Assembly (NCBI GenBank): GCA_039934635.1
Contig: JBDTLT010000096.1
Location: 1-18,756 of the forward strand
Source: DATLFA01 sp039934635
GTDB lineage: Bacteria > Actinomycetota > Acidimicrobiia > Acidimicrobiales > WLNW01
Direction of reading: 5' to 3'
Length of the DNA stretch: 18,756 bases
Shown: one piece after another, positions 1 through 7,529 of the stretch
How the letters are laid out: each line of letters opens with the position of its first letter
Numbering within the stretch: position 1 is the first letter of the stretch
Translations under genes and position numbers: made by a program
Notes under the pieces: generated by a model
The model's database searches: none
The model's input: the letters and a program-made list of their open reading frames with translations, nothing else
What the model was told of the DNA's origin: nothing

Positions 1-106
1 TGTTGATCGGCGCCCGTTCCTGGCAACAGGCTGGTTCGGGCGGACACGAGTCCGCGTGATGCCGCAAGCCGGCGCGAACGCTCACCTTGCCCCAGGCGGA
101 ACACGG
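1..106 (+). other. Left-edge sequence, possible 3' end of an upstream gene
   Basis: No complete gene lies here. Two plus-strand frames are open from the window edge. One runs from base 2 to a TAG at 107-109 (35 codons) and the other from base 3 to a TGA at 57-59 (18 codons). Either could be the tail of an upstream gene, but neither tail shows a family motif, so I cannot choose. The last part carries the promoter and operator of the next gene. Confidence 0.25.
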
Positions 107-110
107 TAGA

Positions 111-128
111 CTGACAGTCGACTGTTAG
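111..128. promoter_or_regulatory. Palindromic operator copy 1 (CTGACAGTCGACTGTTAG)
   Basis: This 18-bp inverted repeat has one mismatched pair. It is one of four copies in the window and is identical to the core at 8150-8167. The preceding bases make TAGACT (107-112), a plausible -10 hexamer, so the site would cover the -10/start-point region. Its right edge touches the AGGGGG ribosome binding site (127-132) of the gene at 138. A bound protein would block initiation there; the TetR encoded at the end of this same operon is the obvious candidate. Confidence 0.8.
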
Positions 129-137
129 GGGGTTGCG

Positions 138-1058
138 ATGCGCGTGGCATTCATCGGTCTGGGGAACATGGGCGGCCCGATGGCCCTTCGTATCCAACGC
201 GGGGGTCACGATCTTGTGGTCCACGACCAGCGCCGTGACGTCGCCGCTGCCGTCGAGCGCGCCGGCGCACGCTGGGCGGGGACCATCGCCGAGGTCGTCG
301 ACGGCGCAGAAGTCGTCTGTATGTCGCTGCCCGGTCCGCGACAAGTCGAGGCAGTGGTCAACGGCGTCACCGGCGTGCTGACGCACATGAAGCCGGGCGC
401 AGTGCTGGTTGATCACACGACCAACGGGCTCGACACCGTGTATCAAGTTGCTCGTCACTGCGCGGACGTCGGCGTCGGGTTCCTCGACGCGCCGGTGTCG
501 GGGGGCAGCGCCGGTGCCAACGCCGGCACTCTCGTCGCGATGGTCGGCGGAAGTAGTGAGCACCTCGGCATCGCCCGACCCGTATTGGCAACGTTCGCCG
601 ACCCGGTGTTGCACCTGGGCGCCGTAGGCACGGGCACCGTCGCCAAGCTGGTCAACAATCAGCTGTATCTGTGCGGCGAAGTGCTCTTTCAAGAAGGCAT
701 GGTCCTCGCGTCGAAGGCGGGTATCGACCCGTCGGTTCTCTTGGCCATGCTCGATCGAACGGGTGTGGCTGCGACACATGTGCGAACAGGTGGTCGCGTG
801 TTGGCTCGTGAGTTCGAAGGGCCTGGCTTCGCACTCGCGTTGGCCGAAAAGGACATCGCCATGGCTCTGGCGGCCGGCCGTGAGCTCGACGTGCCGCTGT
901 CGACGACCGCAGCGGCGCACCAACGCTTCGTCGAAGCACTCGCCGCAGGAATGGGTGCGCAGCGCTCGTTCGCCACGCTGACGATGATCGAACGGGCCGC
1001 CGGTTTCGAAGTGCCAATGGTTGCGCAACGACAAGAGGAAACTCCCGATGGAGCTTGA
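138..1058 (+). CDS. NAD(P)-dependent beta-hydroxyacid dehydrogenase (3-hydroxyisobutyrate dehydrogenase family)
   Basis: A 306-residue soluble oxidoreductase, the usual length for the family that oxidises 3-hydroxyacids such as 3-hydroxyisobutyrate or tartronate semialdehyde. The N-terminal Rossmann domain opens with GLGNMG (residues 7-12). The first acidic residue after strand 2 (D30) suggests NAD rather than NADP. The substrate loop DAPVSGG is at 117-123, the catalytic lysine is K170 in GTVAKLVNN with N174 following, and the C-terminal helical domain has the family's EKDIAMAL segment. The ATG has an AGGGGG ribosome binding site 5 bases upstream. It is the first gene of an operon with the SDR (11-base overlap) and TetR, under operator copy 1. 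The exact substrate cannot be read from the sequence; family assignment is secure. Confidence 0.9.
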   Translation: MRVAFIGLGNMGGPMALRIQRGGHDLVVHDQRRDVAAAVERAGARWAGTIAEVVDGAEVVCMSLPGPRQVEAVVNGVTGVLTHMKPGAVLVDHTTNGLDTVYQVARHCADVGVGFLDAPVSGGSAGANAGTLVAMVGGSSEHLGIARPVLATFADPVLHLGAVGTGTVAKLVNNQLYLCGEVLFQEGMVLASKAGIDPSVLLAMLDRTGVAATHVRTGGRVLAREFEGPGFALALAEKDIAMALAAGRELDVPLSTTAAAHQRFVEALAAGMGAQRSFATLTMIERAAGFEVPMVAQRQEETPDGA

Positions 1059-1809
1059 AGGACGAACCGCATTCATCACCGGAGCGGGCGGAGGCATCGG
1101 CACGGCCGTCGCTTTGGCACTCGCCGCGCGTGGCGTCGATGTGATCGCAGTCGATCGCGACATGGATGCCGCGGGTGCGACCGCATCGGCGGCGGGTCGA
1201 ACTGGTCGTGAGTCCATCGCAGTACGAGCGGATGTCTCGGCGAATGCGGACGTGGCCGCAGCAGTGGCGGCCGGGCTCGACCGATTCGGCAAGATCGACA
1301 TTTGTGTGAATGCAGTAGGCATCGGCGGCGTCGCGCGCGTCGTCGAGCACCCAGACGAATTGTGGCATCAGGTGATTGCGATCAACCTGACGAGCGCGTT
1401 CCTCGTCTGCCGAGCTGTGCTGCCTTCGATGATCGAGAGAGGCCGCGGACGAATCGTGAACATCACGTCGCGCGCCGCGTATCGCAGCAGCGCGGGGACC
1501 GCGGCGTACGCCGCTTCCAAAGGCGGTCTTCTCGCGTTCTCGCGGGTACTCGCGGTCGAGGCCGGAGAACACGGCATCACCGTGAACAACGTTGCCCCGG
1601 GAACGACGCTGACGCCGATGGTCGAAAGAGGAATCGGCGGACCCGAGGCCCAACTTCGTGAGGCGGTGCAATCAGGCGTACTGATCCGGCCGCAGCGTCT
1701 CGCCGATCCGTCAGAAATCGCCGCCGCGGTCGTGTTTCTTTGCGGGCCGGGCAGCGACTTCACGACCGGTACGACGCTGCACGTGAACGGTGGCGCATAC
1801 TGCGCGTGA
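1048..1809 (+). CDS. Short-chain dehydrogenase/reductase (SDR), classical type
   Basis: A 253-residue classical SDR that would interconvert an alcohol and a ketone with NAD(H). Cofactor motif TGAGGGIG is at 11-18, and D36 at the end of strand 2 points to NAD. NAVG (88-91) stands where NNAG is usual, and the active site is N113, S141, Y154 and K158 (YAASK). The C-terminus has the typical substrate-loop and NGG tail. I chose the ATG at 1048, preceded by AAGAGGAA at 1033-1040, over an in-frame TTG at 1021. The ATG overlaps the end of the upstream dehydrogenase by 11 bases, implying translational coupling. Together the two enzymes suggest consecutive oxidation steps. Substrate unknown. Confidence 0.9.
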   Translation: MELEGRTAFITGAGGGIGTAVALALAARGVDVIAVDRDMDAAGATASAAGRTGRESIAVRADVSANADVAAAVAAGLDRFGKIDICVNAVGIGGVARVVEHPDELWHQVIAINLTSAFLVCRAVLPSMIERGRGRIVNITSRAAYRSSAGTAAYAASKGGLLAFSRVLAVEAGEHGITVNNVAPGTTLTPMVERGIGGPEAQLREAVQSGVLIRPQRLADPSEIAAAVVFLCGPGSDFTTGTTLHVNGGAYCA

Positions 1810-1864
1810 GCGATGGCCAGGCACGATCGGGGCACGACCTGCCGCTATGGTTGGGCCGGGAGAC

Positions 1865-2503
1865 ATGAGCAACGTGGCAGATCAAGATCTGGGTCGTGAC
1901 AAGCACATCGTCCCCATGACCGACCGCAAGGCCGAGATCGTCGGTGTGGCCGGTCGCCTCATGGCGGAGCGCGGCATCGACGGTGCATCACTGCGTCACA
2001 TCGGTGACGCAGTCGGAATGCGCCGCGGCAGTCTCTACGCGCACTTCGATGCGAAAGAAGAAATCGTGGAGCTCGTGTTGGGCCCGGCGTTGGCGGCGCT
2101 GCGCGACGTGCTCAGCGAACCGCCCGAGCCCGGCCAGAGCGCGCTCAATCACCTGCGGGCGCGCTTCCAAGCCGCCGTCGAGTGCACCATCGAGTATCGC
2201 GACGCCTTCATGATCCTGTTTCAAGACCGTCGTCTTATCGACGAAAGTGTCCTGCTGCGGCCGCTGTCCGATCAGGCAAACGCCATCACTCCGCTTTGGA
2301 TCAAGCTCATCGAGGCGGGTCAAGCCGAAGGGTCACTCCGATCCGATCTGCACCCGACCACCATTGCGCTCGGCCTCTACGCGTTGTTCGTGGCCGCCTT
2401 CTCCAACCGCCATCTCGGACTCGAAGAGGCCGGTGGTCAGTTAGACCCTGATGCGATCGTCGGACACGTCGTGACGTTGTTCTTTGACGGTGTGCTGACC
2501 TGA
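1865..2503 (+). CDS. TetR/AcrR family transcriptional regulator, probable regulator of this cluster
   Basis: A 212-residue DNA-binding repressor-type protein. The TetR_N helix-turn-helix occupies roughly residues 20-66, with the hallmark stretch from ASLRHIGDAVG to GSLYAHFDAKEEIV. The C-terminal ligand domain carries an EYRDAFMILFQDRRLI stretch resembling KstR2-type regulators, several of which sense CoA thioesters; that comparison is from memory. The start is uncertain. ATG 1865 clears the upstream SDR and has GGGAG close by, while ATG 1847 or 1916 and GTG 1874 are alternatives, and an in-frame ATG at 1790 would overlap the SDR. As last gene of the operon led by operator copy 1 it would be autoregulated. 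It is the only intact TetR in the window, making it the best candidate to bind all four operator copies. Confidence 0.88.
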   Translation: MSNVADQDLGRDKHIVPMTDRKAEIVGVAGRLMAERGIDGASLRHIGDAVGMRRGSLYAHFDAKEEIVELVLGPALAALRDVLSEPPEPGQSALNHLRARFQAAVECTIEYRDAFMILFQDRRLIDESVLLRPLSDQANAITPLWIKLIEAGQAEGSLRSDLHPTTIALGLYALFVAAFSNRHLGLEEAGGQLDPDAIVGHVVTLFFDGVLT

Positions 2504-2504
2504 G

Positions 2505-2534
2505 CACCGGTCACCTGCGCACCGGTCACCTGCG
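2505..2534. repeat. 15-bp tandem duplication between convergent genes
   Basis: CACCGGTCACCTGCG is present twice head to tail (2505-2519 and 2520-2534), spanning the 22-base gap between the TetR stop and the last codons of the molybdenum hydroxylase. Each unit contains the self-complementary ACCGGT, so the two copies can pair into a 6-bp stem. There is no T-run. It may act as a weak bidirectional terminator or may be a simple recent duplication that extended the enzyme's C-terminus. Confidence 0.6.
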
Positions 2535-4850
2535 AGAAACCGTCGGCCATTCGGGTGTGGATGACGTATCGATATCTCGGCTCGCATCGACGATCGATCG
2601 CCACACTCGTTCGGTGGTCAGCGGCATGTCGATGTGCGTGACGCCGAGATGGGCGAGTGCATCGATGACTGCATTTTGAATGGCCGGGGTCGCGCCGATC
2701 GTTCCGGCTTCACCGATGCCCTTGACGCCGAGCGGATTCATGTGGGTGGGAGTCACGGTCGTTCGAGCATCGAAGCTCGGGAGTTCGGCCGCGCTCGGAA
2801 TGCCGTACTCGGCAAAGTTGGTGGCAAGCGGATTGCCCGCGGGGTCGTACACGACGCGTTCCCATAACGCTTGTGCGATACCTGCCGCGATACCGCCGTG
2901 TTGTTGCCCCTCGACGATCGCGGGATTCAAGATGATGCCGGCATCATCGACGGCGACGTGGCGAAGGATCTCGATTCGTCCGGTCTCCGTATCGACTTCG
3001 ACCACCGAGATGTGGGTGCCAAATGGATACGTGGCACCGGCCTGGTCGAAATCGGCCCAGGCGAAGAGCGGGTCATCTCGGCGGGCGCCTGCAGTGCTGC
3101 GCTCATCGCTGATCGCGAGATCGGCCCACCCCACGGACCGGCTGGGCACGCCGGCCACTGCGAACAAGCCACCGTCGAGATGGACAACATCGCTGACGTC
3201 GGCTTCGAAGGTCTCGGCTGCGAGCCCGCGGGCTTGTTCGATCAACCGTGCACACGCCGCGCCGATGGCGCTTCCGCCGATCTGCGCGCTGCGTGAACCG
3301 CCTGTCCCGGCGCCGCGGGGCACCAAATCGGTGTCGCCTTGAACGAAGCGCACTTGATCGAAGGGGATACCCAACAGATCCGACGCCAGCGCGCAGAAGG
3401 TTGTTTCGTGACCCTGCCCGTGCGACTGGGTTCCTACGGAAATCGTCGCCGAGCCGTCGTCGTCGATCGCCGCCGAGCCGTACTCCCGCGGGCTGAATCC
3501 ACCCGTGATCTCCACGTAGCTCGCGACGCCGATGCCGAGAGCGACCCGATCGTGGCAGTCGCGCCGTCGTTGCTGCTCGCCTCGCAGCGCGTGGTAGTCG
3601 ACTTCACGCGCTGCAATGTCGAGACTGCGCTCGTACTCACCGGTGTCATATACCGCCCCGGTCTCGGTCGTGAAAGGAAACTCGTCGGGCCGCACGAAGT
3701 TTCTGCGGCGGATCTCGAGCGGATCGATGCCGAGTTCGCGCGCCGAGAGGTCGACGGTTCGCTCGATCAGCGCGGTGGCTTCGGGCCGACCGGCGCCCCG
3801 AAACGCCAACAACGGCGCCGTATTCGTGAACGCCACCGCGTGGTCGAACTTGACGCGAGGAATGCGGTAGCAGCCTTGGGCCATGAGCCGGGTCGCAGTA
3901 GGAAGGAATCCGCCCGCGACCAAATGGGCACCAGCGTCGGAAACCACAAACGCTTCGAATGACACGATGCGGCCGTCGTTGCGAACGCCCATGCGTGCGA
4001 ACTGCACCTGTGCCCGACCGTGCATCGACAGCAAGTTCTCGGATCGCCGCTCGACCCACCGCACGGGGCGTTCGGTCAGCTGGGCGGCTCGCGCCACCGT
4101 GACGTGCTCGGGGTTCCACACGCCCTTGGCCCCGAAACCTCCGCCGACCCATGGAACGATGACACGGACCTGCGTGGAGTCCAATCCGAGCGACGCCGCG
4201 AGACCGTCGCGGATCGCGTGACCTCCTTGGCAGGAGTACCACACGGTGAGATGGCCGCCCGGATCGGGGCGAACGGTGAGCGCGTAGGGCTCGATCGGGC
4301 TGACGGCCATGCGCGTGTTCTCGTAGCGGCCGGTGACGATGATGTCGGCCTTGTCGTGCAGGTCGGGCTCGTCGGGGCCGACCACCCACATCACGTTCTC
4401 GCCGATGCTCTGATGAAGGACGACATCGTTGGGCTCGAGCGCATCCATCATGTCGACAACGGTGCCGAGTGGGTCGTAGCCGACGATCACCGCGTCTGCC
4501 GCGTCGGCGGCGAACGCTTCAGACGTCGCGATCACGCACGCCACCGGCTCACCGACGTAGCGCACCCGATCCGCGGCGAGCGGTGGGCGGCGAAGCGCGT
4601 CGGCGATCGGCATGCGGCTGGTCGTCGGCCCGAGACCGAGGGTCTCGTTCGTGAACACCGCCACGACGCCGGGCATCGCCGCGGCTGTCGAGCAATCGAT
4701 CGATTCGACACGCGCGTGCGCGTAGGGAGAGCGGACGAAGTGCGCCATGAGGCAGCCGGCGATCGAGATGTCGCCCGTGTACTGCGCGTGGCCGGTGAGC
4801 AGTGCTCTGTCTTCGCGCCGGTTCACGCTGGTTCCGAGCAAACCCGCCAT
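2526..4850 (-). CDS. Xanthine dehydrogenase/aldehyde oxidase/CoxL-like molybdopterin-binding large subunit
   Basis: A 774-residue molybdenum-hydroxylase catalytic subunit, full length for the family (about 750-800). The hammerhead domain is roughly residues 18-130, followed by the molybdopterin-binding domain with GGGFGAKG near 240, AFRGAGRPEA near 350, GQGHETTF near 478, GTGGSRSAQIGG near 517 and KGIGEAG with the catalytic glutamate E714. The AFRGAGRPEA form is not the AYXCSFR loop of true CO dehydrogenase, so it is more likely to hydroxylate an aldehyde or (hetero)aromatic. Such enzymes normally need a FAD subunit and a 2Fe-2S subunit; neither is encoded in this window. It sits 18 bases after the VOC gene, probably co-transcribed from the promoter near 5400. 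No strong ribosome binding site is visible. Substrate unknown. Confidence 0.92.
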   Translation of the reverse strand: MAGLLGTSVNRREDRALLTGHAQYTGDISIAGCLMAHFVRSPYAHARVESIDCSTAAAMPGVVAVFTNETLGLGPTTSRMPIADALRRPPLAADRVRYVGEPVACVIATSEAFAADAADAVIVGYDPLGTVVDMMDALEPNDVVLHQSIGENVMWVVGPDEPDLHDKADIIVTGRYENTRMAVSPIEPYALTVRPDPGGHLTVWYSCQGGHAIRDGLAASLGLDSTQVRVIVPWVGGGFGAKGVWNPEHVTVARAAQLTERPVRWVERRSENLLSMHGRAQVQFARMGVRNDGRIVSFEAFVVSDAGAHLVAGGFLPTATRLMAQGCYRIPRVKFDHAVAFTNTAPLLAFRGAGRPEATALIERTVDLSARELGIDPLEIRRRNFVRPDEFPFTTETGAVYDTGEYERSLDIAAREVDYHALRGEQQRRRDCHDRVALGIGVASYVEITGGFSPREYGSAAIDDDGSATISVGTQSHGQGHETTFCALASDLLGIPFDQVRFVQGDTDLVPRGAGTGGSRSAQIGGSAIGAACARLIEQARGLAAETFEADVSDVVHLDGGLFAVAGVPSRSVGWADLAISDERSTAGARRDDPLFAWADFDQAGATYPFGTHISVVEVDTETGRIEILRHVAVDDAGIILNPAIVEGQQHGGIAAGIAQALWERVVYDPAGNPLATNFAEYGIPSAAELPSFDARTTVTPTHMNPLGVKGIGEAGTIGATPAIQNAVIDALAHLGVTHIDMPLTTERVWRSIVDASRDIDTSSTPEWPTVSRR

Positions 4851-4868
4851 CGTTGGTGTCGCTGCGGG

Positions 4869-5345
4869 TCAGTTGCTCGTGAGCGGACGGCCGGGCATCG
4901 CCGTCGGGTCCCCGGGCATCATCAACAGTTCGATGCGCACGCCATCGGGGTCGGTGATGCGCGCGACTTCTGATCCGAGTGCATCGTTGCGGTGGCGACG
5001 CCCTTCGATGATCGACCCGCCGTACTCATTCACTCGTTCGAGCGCTTCGTCCATGTTGTCGACGCGCACGCCGAAATGGCTGAGACCGAGTTGTTGGCGA
5101 ATCGGCGGGAGTGCGACGTGCGCGGGGCGAACCTGGTGTTGGAGCTGGATCCGCATCCCGTCGCGTTCGCAGAACAGGCCTTCGGTGTGCAGGTCGTCGA
5201 GGCCCAACTCGACCGCGGTCGGTGATCGGCCGTCGACCACCAAGTGGGTCAGTGGCGTGAATCCGAGGCCGTCGACCCAGAAGCGGCGAGCTCGCTCGAG
5301 GTCGCTGACGTGGATCGCCACGAAGGAAATATGACTGAGACCCAT
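4869..5345 (-). CDS. VOC family protein (glyoxalase/extradiol dioxygenase/epimerase superfamily)
   Basis: A 158-residue metalloprotein of the vicinal oxygen chelate fold. Two beta-alpha-beta modules are visible: one opens LSHISFVAIHVSDLERARRF with H5 as likely ligand, the other GLSHFGVRVDNMDEALERV. The ending DPDGVRIELLMMPGD is the typical last strand with a metal-binding glutamate. I chose the ATG at 5345 because AAAGGAG lies just upstream (5350-5356). A longer TTG-initiated version from 5399 is in frame but lacks a ribosome binding site and family similarity. It is the first gene of a two-gene unit with the molybdenum hydroxylase and diverges from the amidohydrolase across operator copy 2. 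Lyase, epimerase or ring-cleaving roles cannot be separated by sequence alone. Confidence 0.87.
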   Translation of the reverse strand: MGLSHISFVAIHVSDLERARRFWVDGLGFTPLTHLVVDGRSPTAVELGLDDLHTEGLFCERDGMRIQLQHQVRPAHVALPPIRQQLGLSHFGVRVDNMDEALERVNEYGGSIIEGRRHRNDALGSEVARITDPDGVRIELLMMPGDPTAMPGRPLTSN

Positions 5346-5379
5346 CTCGCTCCTTTGGGTGACCGCAGTGCCGGCGCCC

Positions 5380-5407
5380 TTGACGTCCTGGCCGTCCAAG
5401 CTAGACT
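5380..5407 (+). promoter_or_regulatory. Predicted sigma-70-type promoter of the amidohydrolase unit
   Basis: TTGACG (5380-5385) and TAGACT (5402-5407) are separated by 16 bases, a good fit to housekeeping actinobacterial promoters. The -10 element runs into operator copy 2, so a bound repressor would occlude it. On the other strand the same place reads TAGTCT (5408-5403), a possible -10 for the divergent VOC gene, so one site could control both directions. Confidence 0.6.
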
Positions 5408-5423
5408 AACAGTCGACTGCCTG
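5406..5423. promoter_or_regulatory. Palindromic operator copy 2 (CTAACAGTCGACTGCCTG)
   Basis: The left arm matches the inferred consensus CTAACAG exactly and the centre CAGTCGACTG is perfect. The outer right arm has diverged (CCTG instead of TTAG). The AGACT flank on the left is conserved as in the other copies. It lies between the divergent VOC (-) and amidohydrolase (+) genes, overlapping the predicted -10 boxes, and so could regulate both. Confidence 0.75.
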
Positions 5424-5445
5424 TCTCTTGCTGTGAGGTCGATCG

Positions 5446-6660
5446 ATGGTGGAAATTCCAAGGATCATCTCGGTTGACGACCACGTCGTCGAGCCGCCCG
5501 ATCTTTGGCGCGATCGGCTTCCCGCCCGATACAAGGATCGGGGGCCGCGGATCGAACGCGATCGGGCGCAGTTCACCTATCGGGGCGGCAACTTCGCCTT
5601 CACGAAAGGCGACGCCAGTGGTCAATGGTGCGATTGGTGGATCTACGACGACATCGTCTACCCGTTCGCCCGCATCTCGGCTGCCGTCGGCTTCGAGAAC
5701 CTCGACAACACGCCCGTGACCTTCGACGAGATCCGACCCGGATGCTGGAAGCAGAAGGACCGGCTCGCGGACATGGATCTCAATCATGTCGAGGCGTCGC
5801 TGTGCTTCCCGAACGTGTTGCCCCGCTTCTGCGGACAGACGTTCCTCGAACGTCAGGACAAGGACCTCGCGGCGTTGTGCGTGCGCGCCTACAACGATTG
5901 GATCATCGACGAATGGTGCGCCGGCGATGCGCGCGGTCGCCTCATCCCGGTGACGATCGTGCCGTTGTGGAATCCCGAGCTGGCCGCCACGGAGGTTCGC
6001 CGCAGCGCGGCGAAAGGCGCGTTCGCGATCTCGTTCTCGGAAAACCCGGCGCACTTGGGCCTGCCTTCGGTGCATGACCCATCGCGGCATTGGGACCCGC
6101 TGTTTCGTGCGTGCGAGGAGACCTCGACGGTCATCAACCTGCACATCGGTTCGTCGTCGAAGATGCCGTCCACCTCATCGGACGCACCCCATGCCATTGG
6201 TTCGGTGCTGACGTTCTCGAATTCGATGGGTTCACTACTCGACTTCATACTCTCTGGTGTCTTCGACCGCTTCCCCAACTTGCGCATTGCGTACTCCGAG
6301 GGCCAAGTCGGATGGATCCCGTTCGTCCTCGAGCGCGCCGACAACATCTGGGCGGCGCGGCGCGGCAACCCCGACTACGGGATCGATCTCCTGCAACCGC
6401 CGAGCTACTACATGGACGGTCACGTATGGTGCTGCATGTTCGATGACCTGACCGGGTTGTCGCTCCGCAACGCAGTCGGGATGGACCGCATCACGTTCGA
6501 GGTCGACTACCCACACTCGGATTCGACGTTCCCCCACACGCTCGAGACTGCGACCCGTCTCGTGGAAGCTGCCGGTCTCGACGACGACGAGATCCGGAAG
6601 CTCTTTCGGGGCAACGCGATCGAGGCCTACGAGCTCGAACGGTTCGGAATCCTCAGCTGA
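5446..6660 (+). CDS. Amidohydrolase-2 family metal-dependent hydrolase/decarboxylase
   Basis: A 404-residue TIM-barrel enzyme of the amidohydrolase 2 group, which includes ACMSD-type decarboxylases and many uncharacterised actinobacterial catabolic enzymes. The N-terminal metal motif reads SVDDHVVEPPDLW, with H13 and E16 (the H-x-x-E variant rather than the H-x-H of classical amidohydrolases). H233 in INLHIGSS and D354 in EVDYPHSD are the likely further metal/catalytic residues, and the C-terminus has the usual FRGNAIEAYEL helix. ATG 5446 has GAGG 7 bases upstream. It follows operator copy 2 with a leader of about 30 bases. Its stop codon overlaps the probable start of the TauD-like gene, so the two enzymes likely act together. 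Decarboxylation or C-C hydrolysis of a ring-derived acid is a guess. Confidence 0.88.
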   Translation: MVEIPRIISVDDHVVEPPDLWRDRLPARYKDRGPRIERDRAQFTYRGGNFAFTKGDASGQWCDWWIYDDIVYPFARISAAVGFENLDNTPVTFDEIRPGCWKQKDRLADMDLNHVEASLCFPNVLPRFCGQTFLERQDKDLAALCVRAYNDWIIDEWCAGDARGRLIPVTIVPLWNPELAATEVRRSAAKGAFAISFSENPAHLGLPSVHDPSRHWDPLFRACEETSTVINLHIGSSSKMPSTSSDAPHAIGSVLTFSNSMGSLLDFILSGVFDRFPNLRIAYSEGQVGWIPFVLERADNIWAARRGNPDYGIDLLQPPSYYMDGHVWCCMFDDLTGLSLRNAVGMDRITFEVDYPHSDSTFPHTLETATRLVEAAGLDDDEIRKLFRGNAIEAYELERFGILS

Positions 6661-7511
6661 AACCGCTCCAGATCGCCCCAATCTCCGCAGCATGTGGCGC
6701 CGTCGTTCGAGGCGTCGATCTCCACGCCGTCGACGATGCGACCTTCGACGCGATCGAACGGGCCTGGTACGAGCATCTTGTCTTGTTCTTCCCCGGCCAG
6801 GATCTCGACCCAGAGGGTCATCGAGACTTCGCGAAGCGATTCGGACCACTGGAAACTCATCCGCACGCTGCCGGCTTCAGCGAAGCGTTGCCCGATCTCA
6901 CTGTCCTGCACAGCGAGCGTGGCGGTCGCGCCGATGTGTGGCACACCGACGTCACCTACACGCCGGCACCCCCGATCGGCGTGCTTGTTCGATTCATCAA
7001 AGGCCCTGATGTCGGGGGCGACACGATGTGGAGCAATCAGTACCTGGCGTTCGAGTCGTTGTCCGATGCAATGCGCGACCTACTCGAAGGCCTGAGTGCG
7101 CTCCACATGTCGACCATCGATCAGAGCATCAACCACGAACATCCGGTGGTACGCGTACACCCTGCGACCGGTCGCAAGTCGTTGTACGTCAATCGACTGT
7201 TCACGCGCGGGCTGCGTCAGTTGCTACCGGGCGAGAGCGGCGCGCTGCTCGATCATCTCTTGACTTGGTGCGAGCGTCCGGAGTTCACGTGCAGATGGCG
7301 CTGGACTCCCGGCGACGTCGTGCTGTGGGACAACCGATGCACGCTCCACCACGCGATCAACGACTACACCGCGGAACGCGAGTTGCATCGCGCCATGATC
7401 CTTGGCGACGCGCCCGTGGGGCCGGCGCCTCGTTGGGAGATACCGGAGCCAACGGTCGCGGCCTCGAGCGTCGGCTACGAATACCGCGGCCGCGACCCTC
7501 GCGGTCGCTGA
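6657..7511 (+). CDS. TauD/TfdA family Fe(II)/2-oxoglutarate-dependent dioxygenase
   Basis: An oxygenase of the TauD/TfdA family, which hydroxylates substrates next to a heteroatom and so releases sulfite, phenols or amines. Numbered from base 6657: facial triad H96 and D98 (VWHTDVTY) and H231 (NRCTLHH), and 2-oxoglutarate arginine R245 (ELHRAMILGD). The reading frame stays homologous upstream of the first TTG (6783): it encodes SAACGAVVRGVDL, the canonical N-terminal strand. The only fitting start is CTG at 6657, overlapping the TGA of the amidohydrolase as CTGA, with GGA 8 bases before. No ATG, GTG or TTG is available in this frame over the stretch read upstream. From CTG the protein is 284 residues, the family norm; from TTG 6783 it would be 242 and lack the first strand. 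Start is therefore unusual; function class is secure. Confidence 0.85.
   Translation: MKPLQIAPISAACGAVVRGVDLHAVDDATFDAIERAWYEHLVLFFPGQDLDPEGHRDFAKRFGPLETHPHAAGFSEALPDLTVLHSERGGRADVWHTDVTYTPAPPIGVLVRFIKGPDVGGDTMWSNQYLAFESLSDAMRDLLEGLSALHMSTIDQSINHEHPVVRVHPATGRKSLYVNRLFTRGLRQLLPGESGALLDHLLTWCERPEFTCRWRWTPGDVVLWDNRCTLHHAINDYTAERELHRAMILGDAPVGPAPRWEIPEPTVAASSVGYEYRGRDPRGR
7492..7508. terminator. Possible GC stem-loop terminator at the end of the TauD-like gene
   Basis: GCGACC (7492-7497) and GGTCGC (7503-7508) form a perfect 6-bp stem with a CTCGC loop, ending at the stop codon and facing a convergent gene. There is no T-tract, so termination is only a possibility; such tract-less hairpins have been proposed as terminators in actinobacteria. 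Confidence 0.3.
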
Positions 7512-7529
7512 GCTGTAACTCGCGGCGCA

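Noticed and set aside
652..1671. Long minus-strand open frame (339 codons) opposite the dehydrogenase and SDR genes
   Set aside because: It is antisense to two genes with clear family motifs. Its product is Arg/His/Ser-rich without any recognisable fold, as expected for a shadow frame in high-GC DNA.
4020..4973. Plus-strand open frame (317 codons) over the start of the Mo-hydroxylase and the end of the VOC gene
   Set aside because: Antisense shadow across two convincing genes; the composition is dominated by Arg, Gly and Val without motifs.
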